DNA from: Bacteroides xylanisolvens XB1A
GTDB taxonomy: Bacteria > Bacteroidota > Bacteroidia > Bacteroidales > Bacteroidaceae
DNA length: 64,000 nt
Assembly: GCF_000210075.1 (NCBI RefSeq)
Contig: NC_021017.1
Span: forward strand, 3,124,967-3,188,966
Reading direction: 5' to 3'
The notes beneath the pieces were generated by a model. That model worked only from the letters and a program-made list of their open reading frames with translations. It ran no database searches and was not told the DNA's origin. Below are positions 39,947-49,027 of this stretch, piece after piece. The position numbers and the translations under genes are program-made. Positions within the stretch are counted from its first letter, which is position 1; each line of letters begins with the position of its first letter.

Positions 39947-41242
39947 TTACCACACTACATACTGATTGAAAAAACGAGTACTTTCAGCAATCCATGAGTC
40001 CATGTTCTCATAAGCTGCAAAGTGTCCTGATGTAGGGTAACATATCCAGCGTTTAGGTGTACGGATGTGATTGTATGCTGCAAAATTTGTATGTGGTGGT
40101 GTAATGTTGTCCTGAAGTCCGAATCCCATTAATACTGGGCATTTGATCCATCCGGTCAGATTCTTCAAGTCAAAGTAAGTTAGTAATGAGAATATTTTAT
40201 CTTTGTCAATATTCTGCCGGGCAGCTCCTTCGAATACCAAGTTGGCAGGCCAGTGAACCAAACGGAAATAATCGGGATAGTCTGACAGAAAGGGTACGAT
40301 AGGCGCAGCTGCGGAAATACGATGGTCGAGTGACGCTGCTGCTAATGTGAGCGCTCCACCTTGCGAAATACCTGTAGCAAAAAGGTTTTGTCCGTCAAAG
40401 CATGGCTGAGCAAAAATAAAATCAATACTGCGGACTGTATCAGCAAAAGCACCTCTGTAATAGTAATGTTTGGGTGAATCCAGTCCGAAAGCAATCCACT
40501 CACCAAAGCGGTTATAAGGTTTGTTGAGGCCTTGTCCACGGGGTGGAATGACCAAGATACACCAACCGGGATAGTCGTCGGGACTGGGAATCCAGGTGAC
40601 GGCATCATAACCTTGATAAACCACTACGGCCGGATGACTCTGACCATCTGTAGGGACTGCCCAATACCCCCGTAAGATTTCTCCTTCAAGCGAGCGCATT
40701 TCTACTTCGTAAACATCACGCTCTGGCTTCGAAGATTCAGGTAGACGTGTCATTTTATAGGCAGGGTGTACACGTTTAAGTTCGGTGATGGTTTTATTCC
40801 AAAATCTTTTTAAGTTAGGGGGACCATCCGGTTTGGATAAAATCTGTTCGGCTTCGTATCCAAAGAAGAAATGTTTCAGAGTGTCGGTGCCGGCAATGAA
40901 ACAAACCTGGTAAAATCCGGGAGTGAGATTCGTGAGAGTGACTGATGCACGACTGCGAAAGCCTCCACCGGGAGCTATCGAATCTGTTCCGAAAGAGTAG
41001 GTTATAAAGGTAGACGATACAGCATTGCCGAAATCTGTTGCAATGTCCATGCGTATCCTATCCGAAAAACCTGACTGTGCAGATGTCAATTCCAGCATGA
41101 AGCGTACTGGATGTTCGTTATCGAACATCCAGTTTTGCTCAACAGGAATATTGAGATTTATGGTCTTCTGTGTATAACTTCTTATTGAGTATCCGGTCAG
41201 GAGTATAATGACGTATATCCACTTTTGCATCCTGTTAATCAT
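39947..41242 (-). CDS. CE7-like acetyl esterase (acetylxylan esterase/cephalosporin-C deacetylase family)
   Basis: An exported 431-residue alpha/beta-hydrolase (signal peptide near residues 1-24). An N-terminal beta-sandwich (about 25-130) precedes the hydrolase domain with RGQG, nucleophile Ser293 in GISQGGAL, a catalytic Asp in GLQDNITPP, and His in SGHFAAYE. CE7 enzymes remove acetyl groups from sugars and oligosaccharides. It is the last gene of the large PUL, 5 bases after the EEP-fold gene. Start uncertain by four codons (MINR or MQKW). Substrate unknown, presumably an O-acetylated part of the PUL glycan. Confidence 0.88.
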   Translation of the reverse strand: MINRMQKWIYVIILLTGYSIRSYTQKTINLNIPVEQNWMFDNEHPVRFMLELTSAQSGFSDRIRMDIATDFGNAVSSTFITYSFGTDSIAPGGGFRSRASVTLTNLTPGFYQVCFIAGTDTLKHFFFGYEAEQILSKPDGPPNLKRFWNKTITELKRVHPAYKMTRLPESSKPERDVYEVEMRSLEGEILRGYWAVPTDGQSHPAVVVYQGYDAVTWIPSPDDYPGWCILVIPPRGQGLNKPYNRFGEWIAFGLDSPKHYYYRGAFADTVRSIDFIFAQPCFDGQNLFATGISQGGALTLAAASLDHRISAAAPIVPFLSDYPDYFRLVHWPANLVFEGAARQNIDKDKIFSLLTYFDLKNLTGWIKCPVLMGFGLQDNITPPHTNFAAYNHIRTPKRWICYPTSGHFAAYENMDSWIAESTRFFNQYVVW

Positions 41243-41247
41243 TGTAA

Positions 41248-42318
41248 TTACTCTTTGATATAAAACGTAATCAGCACTCCTTTATGATCGCTTGGCCACT
41301 GATTGTTTACGGGCGGAATGATTGGATCTTTGGTTTGTTCTTCTATTCTTTGTCCGCGTACAATAGAGCCTGTTGGACCTACTATCTGGGCACTTTTTAT
41401 TTGTAGATTTTTATTTGGATAATAGTAAACGAAATCAATTCGTTCGCGTTCATCTGCCTCCGGTGCCCATGAGAGATTCTCTGGAATGACTGATTTATTG
41501 TCTGCTGGAAAAGTGAATCCCGGACATTTCACCGGATCGGGATGAATTACCCGGTAGGCATCTTTATATCCCCGTTGAACCAACAATTTGGAAGTTCCCC
41601 AATTGACGATACATCCGCGATGATCGAATAGATCTTTTGTATCGGCCTGCCAATCCAGATAAGAAGGCTCATTCAGATCTCCGGCAAAAAATACGAGTGC
41701 TCCTTGCTCTAGCTCTTTGGCAGCGTTGTTGATAAAAGCTTGGGCGGATTCTATACGGTCTGATTCTTCGCAGACAGCAAGTATCTTGTTTACATCAGTG
41801 ATAGGAGCCGGAAGTTTATCCCAATTAACGCTACCGTCATTGTATCCCCGGGGATAGTAACAGGTGTAGTAACGATACTCTGAATGTGCCGGGTAAACGG
41901 CCACTCGTTTCCCATTGACATCCAGAATCGCTTTGAACATCCATTTGTTGATGCGTTCTGTCTCTTTGATCGGATATTTTGATATGACCGCTCTTCCGTC
42001 TATTCGTGCATCGTAATAGATGAGTCCCTTATCTTTAAGCCCTTGCATTAGTTTAGGCATCACGGGATCGTCTTGTGGACCTTTATATAATTCGCAAAAT
42101 GTAGCAATGTCTGGCTGTAGGGTAGCAATCTGTTCTATCAGATATTCCGGAGCATGCTCCACCTTGGTACACTCCACCCATAAGTTGAGTTGAAGGAACT
42201 TAATCTCTGTTTTCTTTCCTGTTTCTTCTTCCGGTACAGATACTTCCGTATCGGTTTTAGAACATGCAGTGATAACAGGAAGTATGGCAATAATAATAGT
42301 TAATAACCACTTTTGCAT
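41248..42318 (-). CDS. Endonuclease/exonuclease/phosphatase-fold lipoprotein
   Basis: A 356-residue lipoprotein (lipobox VITAC) with an EEP-fold metal-dependent hydrolase domain. Seen: Asn in LQLNLWVE, Glu in ATFCELYKG, GDLNEPS, and the closing SDHKG. All the usual catalytic stations are present. This superfamily includes phosphodiesterases and sphingomyelinases as well as nucleases. On the cell surface within a PUL, cleavage of a phosphodiester on a glycan or glycolipid is more likely than DNA hydrolysis (inference). It is 22 bases after the SusD gene and 5 before the esterase gene. Confidence 0.88.
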   Translation of the reverse strand: MQKWLLTIIIAILPVITACSKTDTEVSVPEEETGKKTEIKFLQLNLWVECTKVEHAPEYLIEQIATLQPDIATFCELYKGPQDDPVMPKLMQGLKDKGLIYYDARIDGRAVISKYPIKETERINKWMFKAILDVNGKRVAVYPAHSEYRYYTCYYPRGYNDGSVNWDKLPAPITDVNKILAVCEESDRIESAQAFINNAAKELEQGALVFFAGDLNEPSYLDWQADTKDLFDHRGCIVNWGTSKLLVQRGYKDAYRVIHPDPVKCPGFTFPADNKSVIPENLSWAPEADERERIDFVYYYPNKNLQIKSAQIVGPTGSIVRGQRIEEQTKDPIIPPVNNQWPSDHKGVLITFYIKE

Positions 42319-42340
42319 AATCTGTATTTTTTAGATTTGA

Positions 42341-44113
42341 TTACCAGCCCGGATTCTGACAGTTAGTTCCTGAAGCATTCTGTAACCGGATCGCTTCGTC
42401 ACCCGGTATTGGATATAATAGGAATTTTTCACTATATGCTTTTCGGTTATTATCTACTACAAAACGGGAGTAACTTCCATCTGAGTTTGCCTTCATTCCG
42501 GTAATTACTTTATCTGTTTGATCCAGCATCTTCCAACGGCGTACATCAAAGAAACGGTGTTCTTCAAAAGCAAGTTCTACGCGTCTTTCGTTCCTGATTC
42601 GCAGACGAAATTGATCACAGGATAATCCGTAAGGAATGCCTGGCATACCTACTCTGGAACGTACTGCATTGACTGCGTCTACGGCATCATTGGGTACAGT
42701 TCCGGTAGTAGATGCTTCATTAGCTGCCTCTGCATAATTCAAATATAATTCAGCCAGGCGGAACTCTTTGAAGTAACCATCCAGATTGCCGGAACGTCCG
42801 GATTTATAATGTGAGAACTTACGCGTATAATAGCCGGTACAGGTGTAACGTGCGTTACTGGGATCAAGTGCACAGTTTCCTCCTGTCTTGGTTGAGAGTA
42901 GTGCACCGGTTTCCAGGTTTAGTTTGGAACCATCGTAATAAATAGAAGCTTTAAGACGCGGATCACGGTTCTCATACGGTTTGGCTCGATTGTAGAGACC
43001 TTCAACAGCCGAATTCAAGTTAGGCTGCAGATGATTGGCATCTAGATAAGGGCTCTCTAAATTGAGCAGAGGATAAGATTCTGTCATGTCACCGTTCACA
43101 ACTTCATAGGCATCAAGTAGCTCTTGCGACGGACACGCACCGGCATCTGTCTGGCCGTCGGTAGTTGGCAGGCCAGCATAATTCCACATATACATTTGTC
43201 CAACTTCCATAATGGTTTCTTTGTCATTAACTACCGGCAAGTCAGTGCGCGAATAGAAATACACATCATAAGGAGAATAACCAGCTGTAGCATTCGGCTG
43301 TTTCTTATAAAGTTCATAATTGTTCGCCAGACAGTCATCCAGAGACTTTTTAGTAATTTCTGCGGCTTCTGTCCAAGTGATTGTTCCGTCATTGTACAGA
43401 GGACTGGCTGCATAGAGTGATATCTGTGAACGGATGGCTGCACAGATGGCTTTTGTCATAACGTGACGGTAATTCTCCTTATCTAAGGAACGCCATCCCC
43501 ATTCTTCAACAGTGGGAATATCAATAGCAGCCTGACAATCAGCTAATATTTGGCGGGCACACTCGCCAAATGTACCTCTTTTAACCTTGGTATAATCGTA
43601 GTCGGGAGTTGTTATGATGGGAACACCTCCATAACGTTTCACCAATTGAAGATAATAGAAAGCGCGTAATGTAAGTACCTGTGCCTTGAAACTGTTACGT
43701 ATATCTTCCGAGTAGACACTGGCAGTAGGGATATTGGCAAGAAAGATGTTGCAGGCACGAATCCCTTGATAATAATAATTGTAGTTTTCCGGATTTCCTT
43801 CGATGCCCTCCAGCGGATTGCTGAAGGGAGATAATTGTCCTTCATTCCATTTGCGGGTAACTCCGTTCTGTAGTTCCCAGGAATCTTTGGCTTCATCCGT
43901 ACAACCAGCTAGCATGGTATAGTTATAGTTCATTCCGTAATTCAGAATCCATCCATAACATTGATTCATATAAGTATACGTTTTACGGTTCGTGGTAAAC
44001 AAATCGCTGTAATCCGTACGGCCGTCCGGATGATCTTCAATTTCAGTACATCCTATGAATGAGGATAATATGAGCAAGGAGAATACTCCTGATATGATTT
44101 TATTTATTTTCAT
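42341..44113 (-). CDS. SusD/RagB family lipoprotein, second pair of the large PUL
   Basis: A 590-residue SusD-like lipoprotein (lipobox SFIGC). Seen: FKAQVLTLRAFYYLQLVKRYGGVPI, RLAELYLNYAEAANE, NERRVELAFEEHRFFDVRRWKML, and the terminal NCQNPGW. It partners the SusC immediately upstream (11-base gap). Length and motifs are normal. This is the second SusD of two consecutive pairs in one operon. Confidence 0.95.
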   Translation of the reverse strand: MKINKIISGVFSLLILSSFIGCTEIEDHPDGRTDYSDLFTTNRKTYTYMNQCYGWILNYGMNYNYTMLAGCTDEAKDSWELQNGVTRKWNEGQLSPFSNPLEGIEGNPENYNYYYQGIRACNIFLANIPTASVYSEDIRNSFKAQVLTLRAFYYLQLVKRYGGVPIITTPDYDYTKVKRGTFGECARQILADCQAAIDIPTVEEWGWRSLDKENYRHVMTKAICAAIRSQISLYAASPLYNDGTITWTEAAEITKKSLDDCLANNYELYKKQPNATAGYSPYDVYFYSRTDLPVVNDKETIMEVGQMYMWNYAGLPTTDGQTDAGACPSQELLDAYEVVNGDMTESYPLLNLESPYLDANHLQPNLNSAVEGLYNRAKPYENRDPRLKASIYYDGSKLNLETGALLSTKTGGNCALDPSNARYTCTGYYTRKFSHYKSGRSGNLDGYFKEFRLAELYLNYAEAANEASTTGTVPNDAVDAVNAVRSRVGMPGIPYGLSCDQFRLRIRNERRVELAFEEHRFFDVRRWKMLDQTDKVITGMKANSDGSYSRFVVDNNRKAYSEKFLLYPIPGDEAIRLQNASGTNCQNPGW

Positions 44114-44124
44114 AACTTCAGTCT

Positions 44125-47100
44125 TTAGAAATTCAGGTTAAGTCCTATGTTAAATGTTCTGTAAATGGGGTATACAGAGTAGGAATATTGTTCCGGGTCC
44201 AGATTATCGAACTTGAGAGATGAGGTGGTCAACAAATTGGCTCCGCTGATATAGAATCTCATTTTCTCCAGTTTCAGCTTACTGCTCCAACGTTTAGGAA
44301 GTGTATAACCTAATACTACATTCTTCAATCTCATATAGTTATTTTTGGAATAGAAGAATTCATTCGATTGGAGACTTGAAGAGCTTCCTGTGGTCAAAGC
44401 CGGATAGCTGATTTTTTCATTTGCCGCATAGCGATCTGCTGTCCAGGCATTACGGTGCAGGTCTGTGTACACTCCTTGGTAAGCATTATCGAAGATACCG
44501 CATCCACTGTAATAGGCTGCTGTACCTGATACACCTTGTAACTGAACATACAAGTCAAAGTTTTTGTATTCCAGTTGAATAGAACCACCATAAGAAAGTG
44601 TAGGTAGTGTCTGGGCTTTGTCCATCGGTGCCTGGTCACGCTCATCTATATTTCCGTCGTTATTTAAGTCTTTGTAAATGAAATCACCTGGGCGCGGAGA
44701 AGCACCAGAGAATCGCAGACCGCTTTTATCTATTTCCTCCTGGCTATTATAGTAGCCGTTTCCGTTGGAATAGTCAATCAGATATCCGAACTGTTGTCCT
44801 GCAGAATAGCCGGTTTTACGATATGGATAGTAATATCCGCTGGCGGTACGGTTCAACTCTTTTATGTCAGTTACTTCATTTTTATTGTATCCCATATTCC
44901 CTCTGATAGTCATTCTTAATCCACATTTCAGATTCTTGATATAAGATAGTTCAAGATCAAATCCTTTGTTGTTCATCTTACCCAGATTTTCAAATGGCAG
45001 ATTTTCACTGGCGATACCTTGTGCAGAAGATACACTGTTATTTTGGATAGCCATTTGGGTCTGTTTCACGTTCCAATAATCAAATGTGATACCTAGTGAG
45101 TTGAATAAGGTAACATCTATTCCGTAATTTTGCTGGAAAGATTCTTCATAATGGATATACGGATTACCTTGCATACCTTCTACAGTATGAAAGCCATAGT
45201 AGTTGCTTAGTAAGTAACCTGCATCTTTATAACGTACATCTGTAGCATACAGGAAACGGGTGTCAGATATCTGGTCATTACCCAGCCAGCCGGCAGATGC
45301 GCGTATTTTGAGGAAGGACAACCAATCTGTGTCTTTCAGGAAACTTTCGTTGGATACCACCCAAGCGGCAGATACTGTCGGGAAGAATTTAAAACGGTTA
45401 CCTGGTTTGAACTGTTCTGTGCCATCATAGGTAAAGTCTCCCTGTATATAGTACCGTGAATCATAGCCGTATTTCACATGTCCCATTAATGACAAACGAT
45501 CGTATGGGAGATCACCGTTTTTCATCATATTCTCATTGAAATAGCTGACAAATGCATCTACTTCATGTTTGCCTCCAAAAATACGATTATAGTTGATGAA
45601 TCCTTGGAAGTTGATAAAGTAGCGCATATTAGCGGTCTTACTTAAACTTAGAGGAAGAGTGGTGTGAGTACCGAAAAGTCCGCTGCCATTGGCTGCATAA
45701 CGTGCGTAGTCAGTAGAACCATAGATTGTTCCGTCATAGTTTGCTTCATAACCTACTATTCCTTTTACGCTCAATCCTTTAGTCAGGAATCCCAGATCCA
45801 GATTCATTCCATAAGCGACGTTCAGATTGATACCTGTTTGATGGCTATATCCGGAGCGGTTGATAAGTCCGTAAGTAGGATATTCATTGTATTCTGCAGT
45901 AATCACTTTTCCGTCTTCGGTGATAGGTCCAGGTACGGTGGGGGCCATCTGATAGATCGAATTCATGATATCTCCTGTCCCGTTGTATCCTTGATTCATC
46001 CGGTCGATAGTGACATTTGTGTTAAGGAAACAGTTTAGATAACGATGCAGAGTGACGTCCACATTAGCTAAAATGTTGAAGCGATGCAATTTGAGTGCAG
46101 GATTATAATTATCATTCTTCTCTGCATCAATCAGGCTGTTTTGGTGAAGATAACCGGCATTAACAAGGTATTTAACCCGGTTGTTACCTCCGCTGATATT
46201 TACGTTGTAACGTTGCATACTGGCTGCATCATTCATAAAAGTGTCATACCAGTCGTGTCCCGGCATAGTTCCATCTGTAAACCCGGCTATTTCATATAAA
46301 GAATAGAGTGGAGTGCCACCGTCATTGAGTAAGGCCTGGTTACGCATTTGTGCGTATTCACCGGTACTTACTATTTTAGGACGCTGGGTAGCCTGTTGTA
46401 TGGAGAAGTCCATGTTCACATTTACTTTAGTACGTCCTATTTCGCCTCTTTTTGTAGTAATAAGAATTACTCCGGAAGAAGCTCGCGGACCATATAATGC
46501 TTTAGCTGCGGCATCTTTCAGAATACTGACAGATTCTACAGTGTTGGCATCGAGTGTATTCATATCGAATAATGGAGCCGGAATTCCATCGAGTACAACC
46601 AAAGGTGAATTACCGTTTATGGAATTCAGACCACGTATATACATCGTTGTTGCATCATCGGCTGGTGTGCTGGTGGATTGGATAGAAGTCAATCCTGCCA
46701 AGCGTCCGGTCAGCGTAGCTGAAAATCCGCTATTAGGTGTTTTAACTAACTCTTCTCCCTGAACGGTAGAGATTGCTCCTGTATAACCTCCTTTTCTCTC
46801 TTTCTGCAGCATGGCTACTTCGAGAGATGTATCCTGACCGGCGATGTCTGATATCAGACAAAACTCTACCGGTTTATTCAGAGTGAATTTCATTGTCTGG
46901 TTCCGATATCCCGGAATCTTACAAATGACCATACTGGCTCCCGACGGAATCTCCATGATGAATTTTCCGTCTTTATCACTGCTTGTGGTGTATTCGGGAT
47001 TGTCCGGGACAGAAATGATTGCGCCGTCTAAAGGTTCGTTGCTCTCATTCCGCACCACACCGGATATAACTTCTTGCACTTGTGCCCGGCATACTTCATT

Positions 47101-47151
47101 GCCTGTGAACAGGCATACGATGCACAAAAGTGTGATTATTCTGTTTTTCAT
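44125..47151 (-). CDS. SusC/RagA TonB-linked transporter, second pair of the large PUL
   Basis: A SusC-like importer of about 1008 residues: signal peptide, carboxypeptidase-like domain (VISGVVRNESNEPLDGAIISVP), plug with SPLVVLDGIPAP and SVSILKDAAAKALYGPRASSGVILITTKRG, barrel ending TFNIGLNLNF. The stretch where most SusC proteins have EVVVVGYG is SLEVAMLQKERKGGYTG instead, so the TonB-box region is atypical. The start at 47151 (MKNRIITLL) is preferred over the ATG two codons upstream. It follows another SusC/SusD pair by 18 bases. Confidence 0.93.
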   Translation of the reverse strand: MKNRIITLLCIVCLFTGNEVCRAQVQEVISGVVRNESNEPLDGAIISVPDNPEYTTSSDKDGKFIMEIPSGASMVICKIPGYRNQTMKFTLNKPVEFCLISDIAGQDTSLEVAMLQKERKGGYTGAISTVQGEELVKTPNSGFSATLTGRLAGLTSIQSTSTPADDATTMYIRGLNSINGNSPLVVLDGIPAPLFDMNTLDANTVESVSILKDAAAKALYGPRASSGVILITTKRGEIGRTKVNVNMDFSIQQATQRPKIVSTGEYAQMRNQALLNDGGTPLYSLYEIAGFTDGTMPGHDWYDTFMNDAASMQRYNVNISGGNNRVKYLVNAGYLHQNSLIDAEKNDNYNPALKLHRFNILANVDVTLHRYLNCFLNTNVTIDRMNQGYNGTGDIMNSIYQMAPTVPGPITEDGKVITAEYNEYPTYGLINRSGYSHQTGINLNVAYGMNLDLGFLTKGLSVKGIVGYEANYDGTIYGSTDYARYAANGSGLFGTHTTLPLSLSKTANMRYFINFQGFINYNRIFGGKHEVDAFVSYFNENMMKNGDLPYDRLSLMGHVKYGYDSRYYIQGDFTYDGTEQFKPGNRFKFFPTVSAAWVVSNESFLKDTDWLSFLKIRASAGWLGNDQISDTRFLYATDVRYKDAGYLLSNYYGFHTVEGMQGNPYIHYEESFQQNYGIDVTLFNSLGITFDYWNVKQTQMAIQNNSVSSAQGIASENLPFENLGKMNNKGFDLELSYIKNLKCGLRMTIRGNMGYNKNEVTDIKELNRTASGYYYPYRKTGYSAGQQFGYLIDYSNGNGYYNSQEEIDKSGLRFSGASPRPGDFIYKDLNNDGNIDERDQAPMDKAQTLPTLSYGGSIQLEYKNFDLYVQLQGVSGTAAYYSGCGIFDNAYQGVYTDLHRNAWTADRYAANEKISYPALTTGSSSSLQSNEFFYSKNNYMRLKNVVLGYTLPKRWSSKLKLEKMRFYISGANLLTTSSLKFDNLDPEQYSYSVYPIYRTFNIGLNLNF

Positions 47152-47169
47152 ATACATTCTGTTTTATGA

Positions 47170-49008
47170 TTACCATCCTGCATTTTGCCACGTCTGTCCT
47201 GTCGTGCCTTCCAATACGGCTGCTTCATTGGCAGGGATAGGATATACGTGCCATTTCTTTTCATAACTCATTTTGCTCGGTTTGCTGCCGTCTGTTCCTA
47301 GATTGATTCTTTCATAAGAGAATGAGTTTCCATTTTTGGTGATTCTCATACCTGTGGTAAACTTCTCATTTTCCATATTCTCATTGGCGGGTGTCCAACG
47401 GCGGATATCGAAATATCTGTCTTCTTCACAAGCCAGCTCTATCTGGCGTTCGTGGCGTACCAATAAACGAGCTTCGTTCTTGTCGTTTGTCGACAGATCA
47501 ACCGAAGGATCAAAACCTGCGCGATGACGGATTTCATTGATCCATTCCAGGCCTTCGGTAAGGTGTCCGCTTTCAATAGCGGCTTCGGCGGCATTCAGAT
47601 AAATTTTGCCTAATCGGTAAAAACGGAAACGGCCATCATATCCAGCCACTCCGGCTGCCTTACAGTTACCGTTTACCATTCTTTTTCTCCAATAATAACC
47701 GGTACGTGTATTCGTATTTCCACTTGTACGGATTTCGCTATTTCCTCCCACGTACGTTTCTACTACTGCCGGTTCCTTTCCTAACAGCACAGGACTGTTA
47801 TTATAAAAAATTGTAGCCTGGAAACGAGGATCACGTCCCTTATAAGGGTTGGCTGGGTCATAACCGCTATTAGGGTTATAATTAGGTGACAGATGCTTCT
47901 CATCGTTATAAGGTTTCGATAAATCCAGTACAGGCTTTCCTGTTGCTAGCATATCATAGGCGTCTACTAATTCTTGGGAAGGAACAATAGTTAATTGAGC
48001 GTTTCCCAATACCGGAGCTCCGATAACGTCATACAAAGGATTGGTGTATGGGTCGGGCCAATAGCCTTCGGTACTTTGCCAGATTGTTTCTTTATCACTG
48101 GGATCTGTTCCGATATAGTTATTGAGCGTAAAGTACTCCATATAAGCATTGTTATAGTACTTTTCAGTATCCGCACATTTAGTATACAATTCATATCCAT
48201 TGGCTTTCAGCTGTTCCAGACAGTCTTTGTTGATTGTGTAAGCCCATTCCCAAAGATCTTTGCCGCCATTGTTGTAAGTGCTGGCTGCGAATAGACATGC
48301 TTCGGAACGGATAGCCATTGCGATACCTTTGGTCATTCTGATCTTCTCGTTGAGTGTTGTCAGTCGCCAAGGGAGGTTGCTGGATTGCAAAGCTATTTCG
48401 CAATCATCTACAATGAATCGGGCACAGTCTTCGAAAGTAGGACGTGATAGAGTTGAATAATCATAGTCTAAACCGTATGGCTCTTTCTCAATAGGCACAG
48501 GACCATACCATTTCAGTAACTCCATATAGAAATAAGCACGGAGTACATGAGCCTCTGCTACCCAACGGTCACGGTCGCTTTCTCTTGGTATGGCGGCGGT
48601 GGCTGCCCGTTGGAGGAATGTGTTGATAATACGGATTTGCCCCCAGTATAACTGCCAGTATCCTCCTTCTGAGTAGGTGTCACCCATATCTCTGCGAACG
48701 TCGAGATAGAAGTCGGTGGTGGTACAGTTGCCGGATGCGGCATGTGCAAAGCCGGCACCGGAACCATCCGTGCAATCCCACGCTTCATCACTAAGTGCTA
48801 CGGGATAGTTGCTCCAGAAATGATATCGTAAACTCTTTTTAGGCAGATAGTCAAAGCAAGTACTGAAATAAGCTTTAGTCAGATCGGGATCTTGGAATAC
48901 TTCGTCCAGTGATAATCTTCCGTCGGGAGCTACATCCAACGCTTCATTACAAGAACTGAATGTGAGCAAGGAAGCAAACATGCATATATAAATCAATCTT
49001 TTTTTCAT
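47170..49008 (-). CDS. SusD/RagB family lipoprotein, first pair of the large PUL
   Basis: A 612-residue SusD-like lipoprotein (lipobox TFSSC). Seen: VAEAHVLRAYFYMELLKWYGPVPI, GKIYLNAAEAAIESG, RHERQIELACEEDRYFDIRRWTP, and the terminal QTWQNAGW. It is 19 bases after its SusC partner. It is clearly related to, but distinct from, the SusD at 42341-44113. Confidence 0.95.
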   Translation of the reverse strand: MKKRLIYICMFASLLTFSSCNEALDVAPDGRLSLDEVFQDPDLTKAYFSTCFDYLPKKSLRYHFWSNYPVALSDEAWDCTDGSGAGFAHAASGNCTTTDFYLDVRRDMGDTYSEGGYWQLYWGQIRIINTFLQRAATAAIPRESDRDRWVAEAHVLRAYFYMELLKWYGPVPIEKEPYGLDYDYSTLSRPTFEDCARFIVDDCEIALQSSNLPWRLTTLNEKIRMTKGIAMAIRSEACLFAASTYNNGGKDLWEWAYTINKDCLEQLKANGYELYTKCADTEKYYNNAYMEYFTLNNYIGTDPSDKETIWQSTEGYWPDPYTNPLYDVIGAPVLGNAQLTIVPSQELVDAYDMLATGKPVLDLSKPYNDEKHLSPNYNPNSGYDPANPYKGRDPRFQATIFYNNSPVLLGKEPAVVETYVGGNSEIRTSGNTNTRTGYYWRKRMVNGNCKAAGVAGYDGRFRFYRLGKIYLNAAEAAIESGHLTEGLEWINEIRHRAGFDPSVDLSTNDKNEARLLVRHERQIELACEEDRYFDIRRWTPANENMENEKFTTGMRITKNGNSFSYERINLGTDGSKPSKMSYEKKWHVYPIPANEAAVLEGTTGQTWQNAGW

Positions 49009-49027
49009 ATCGGTTTTGTTTTAGCCG

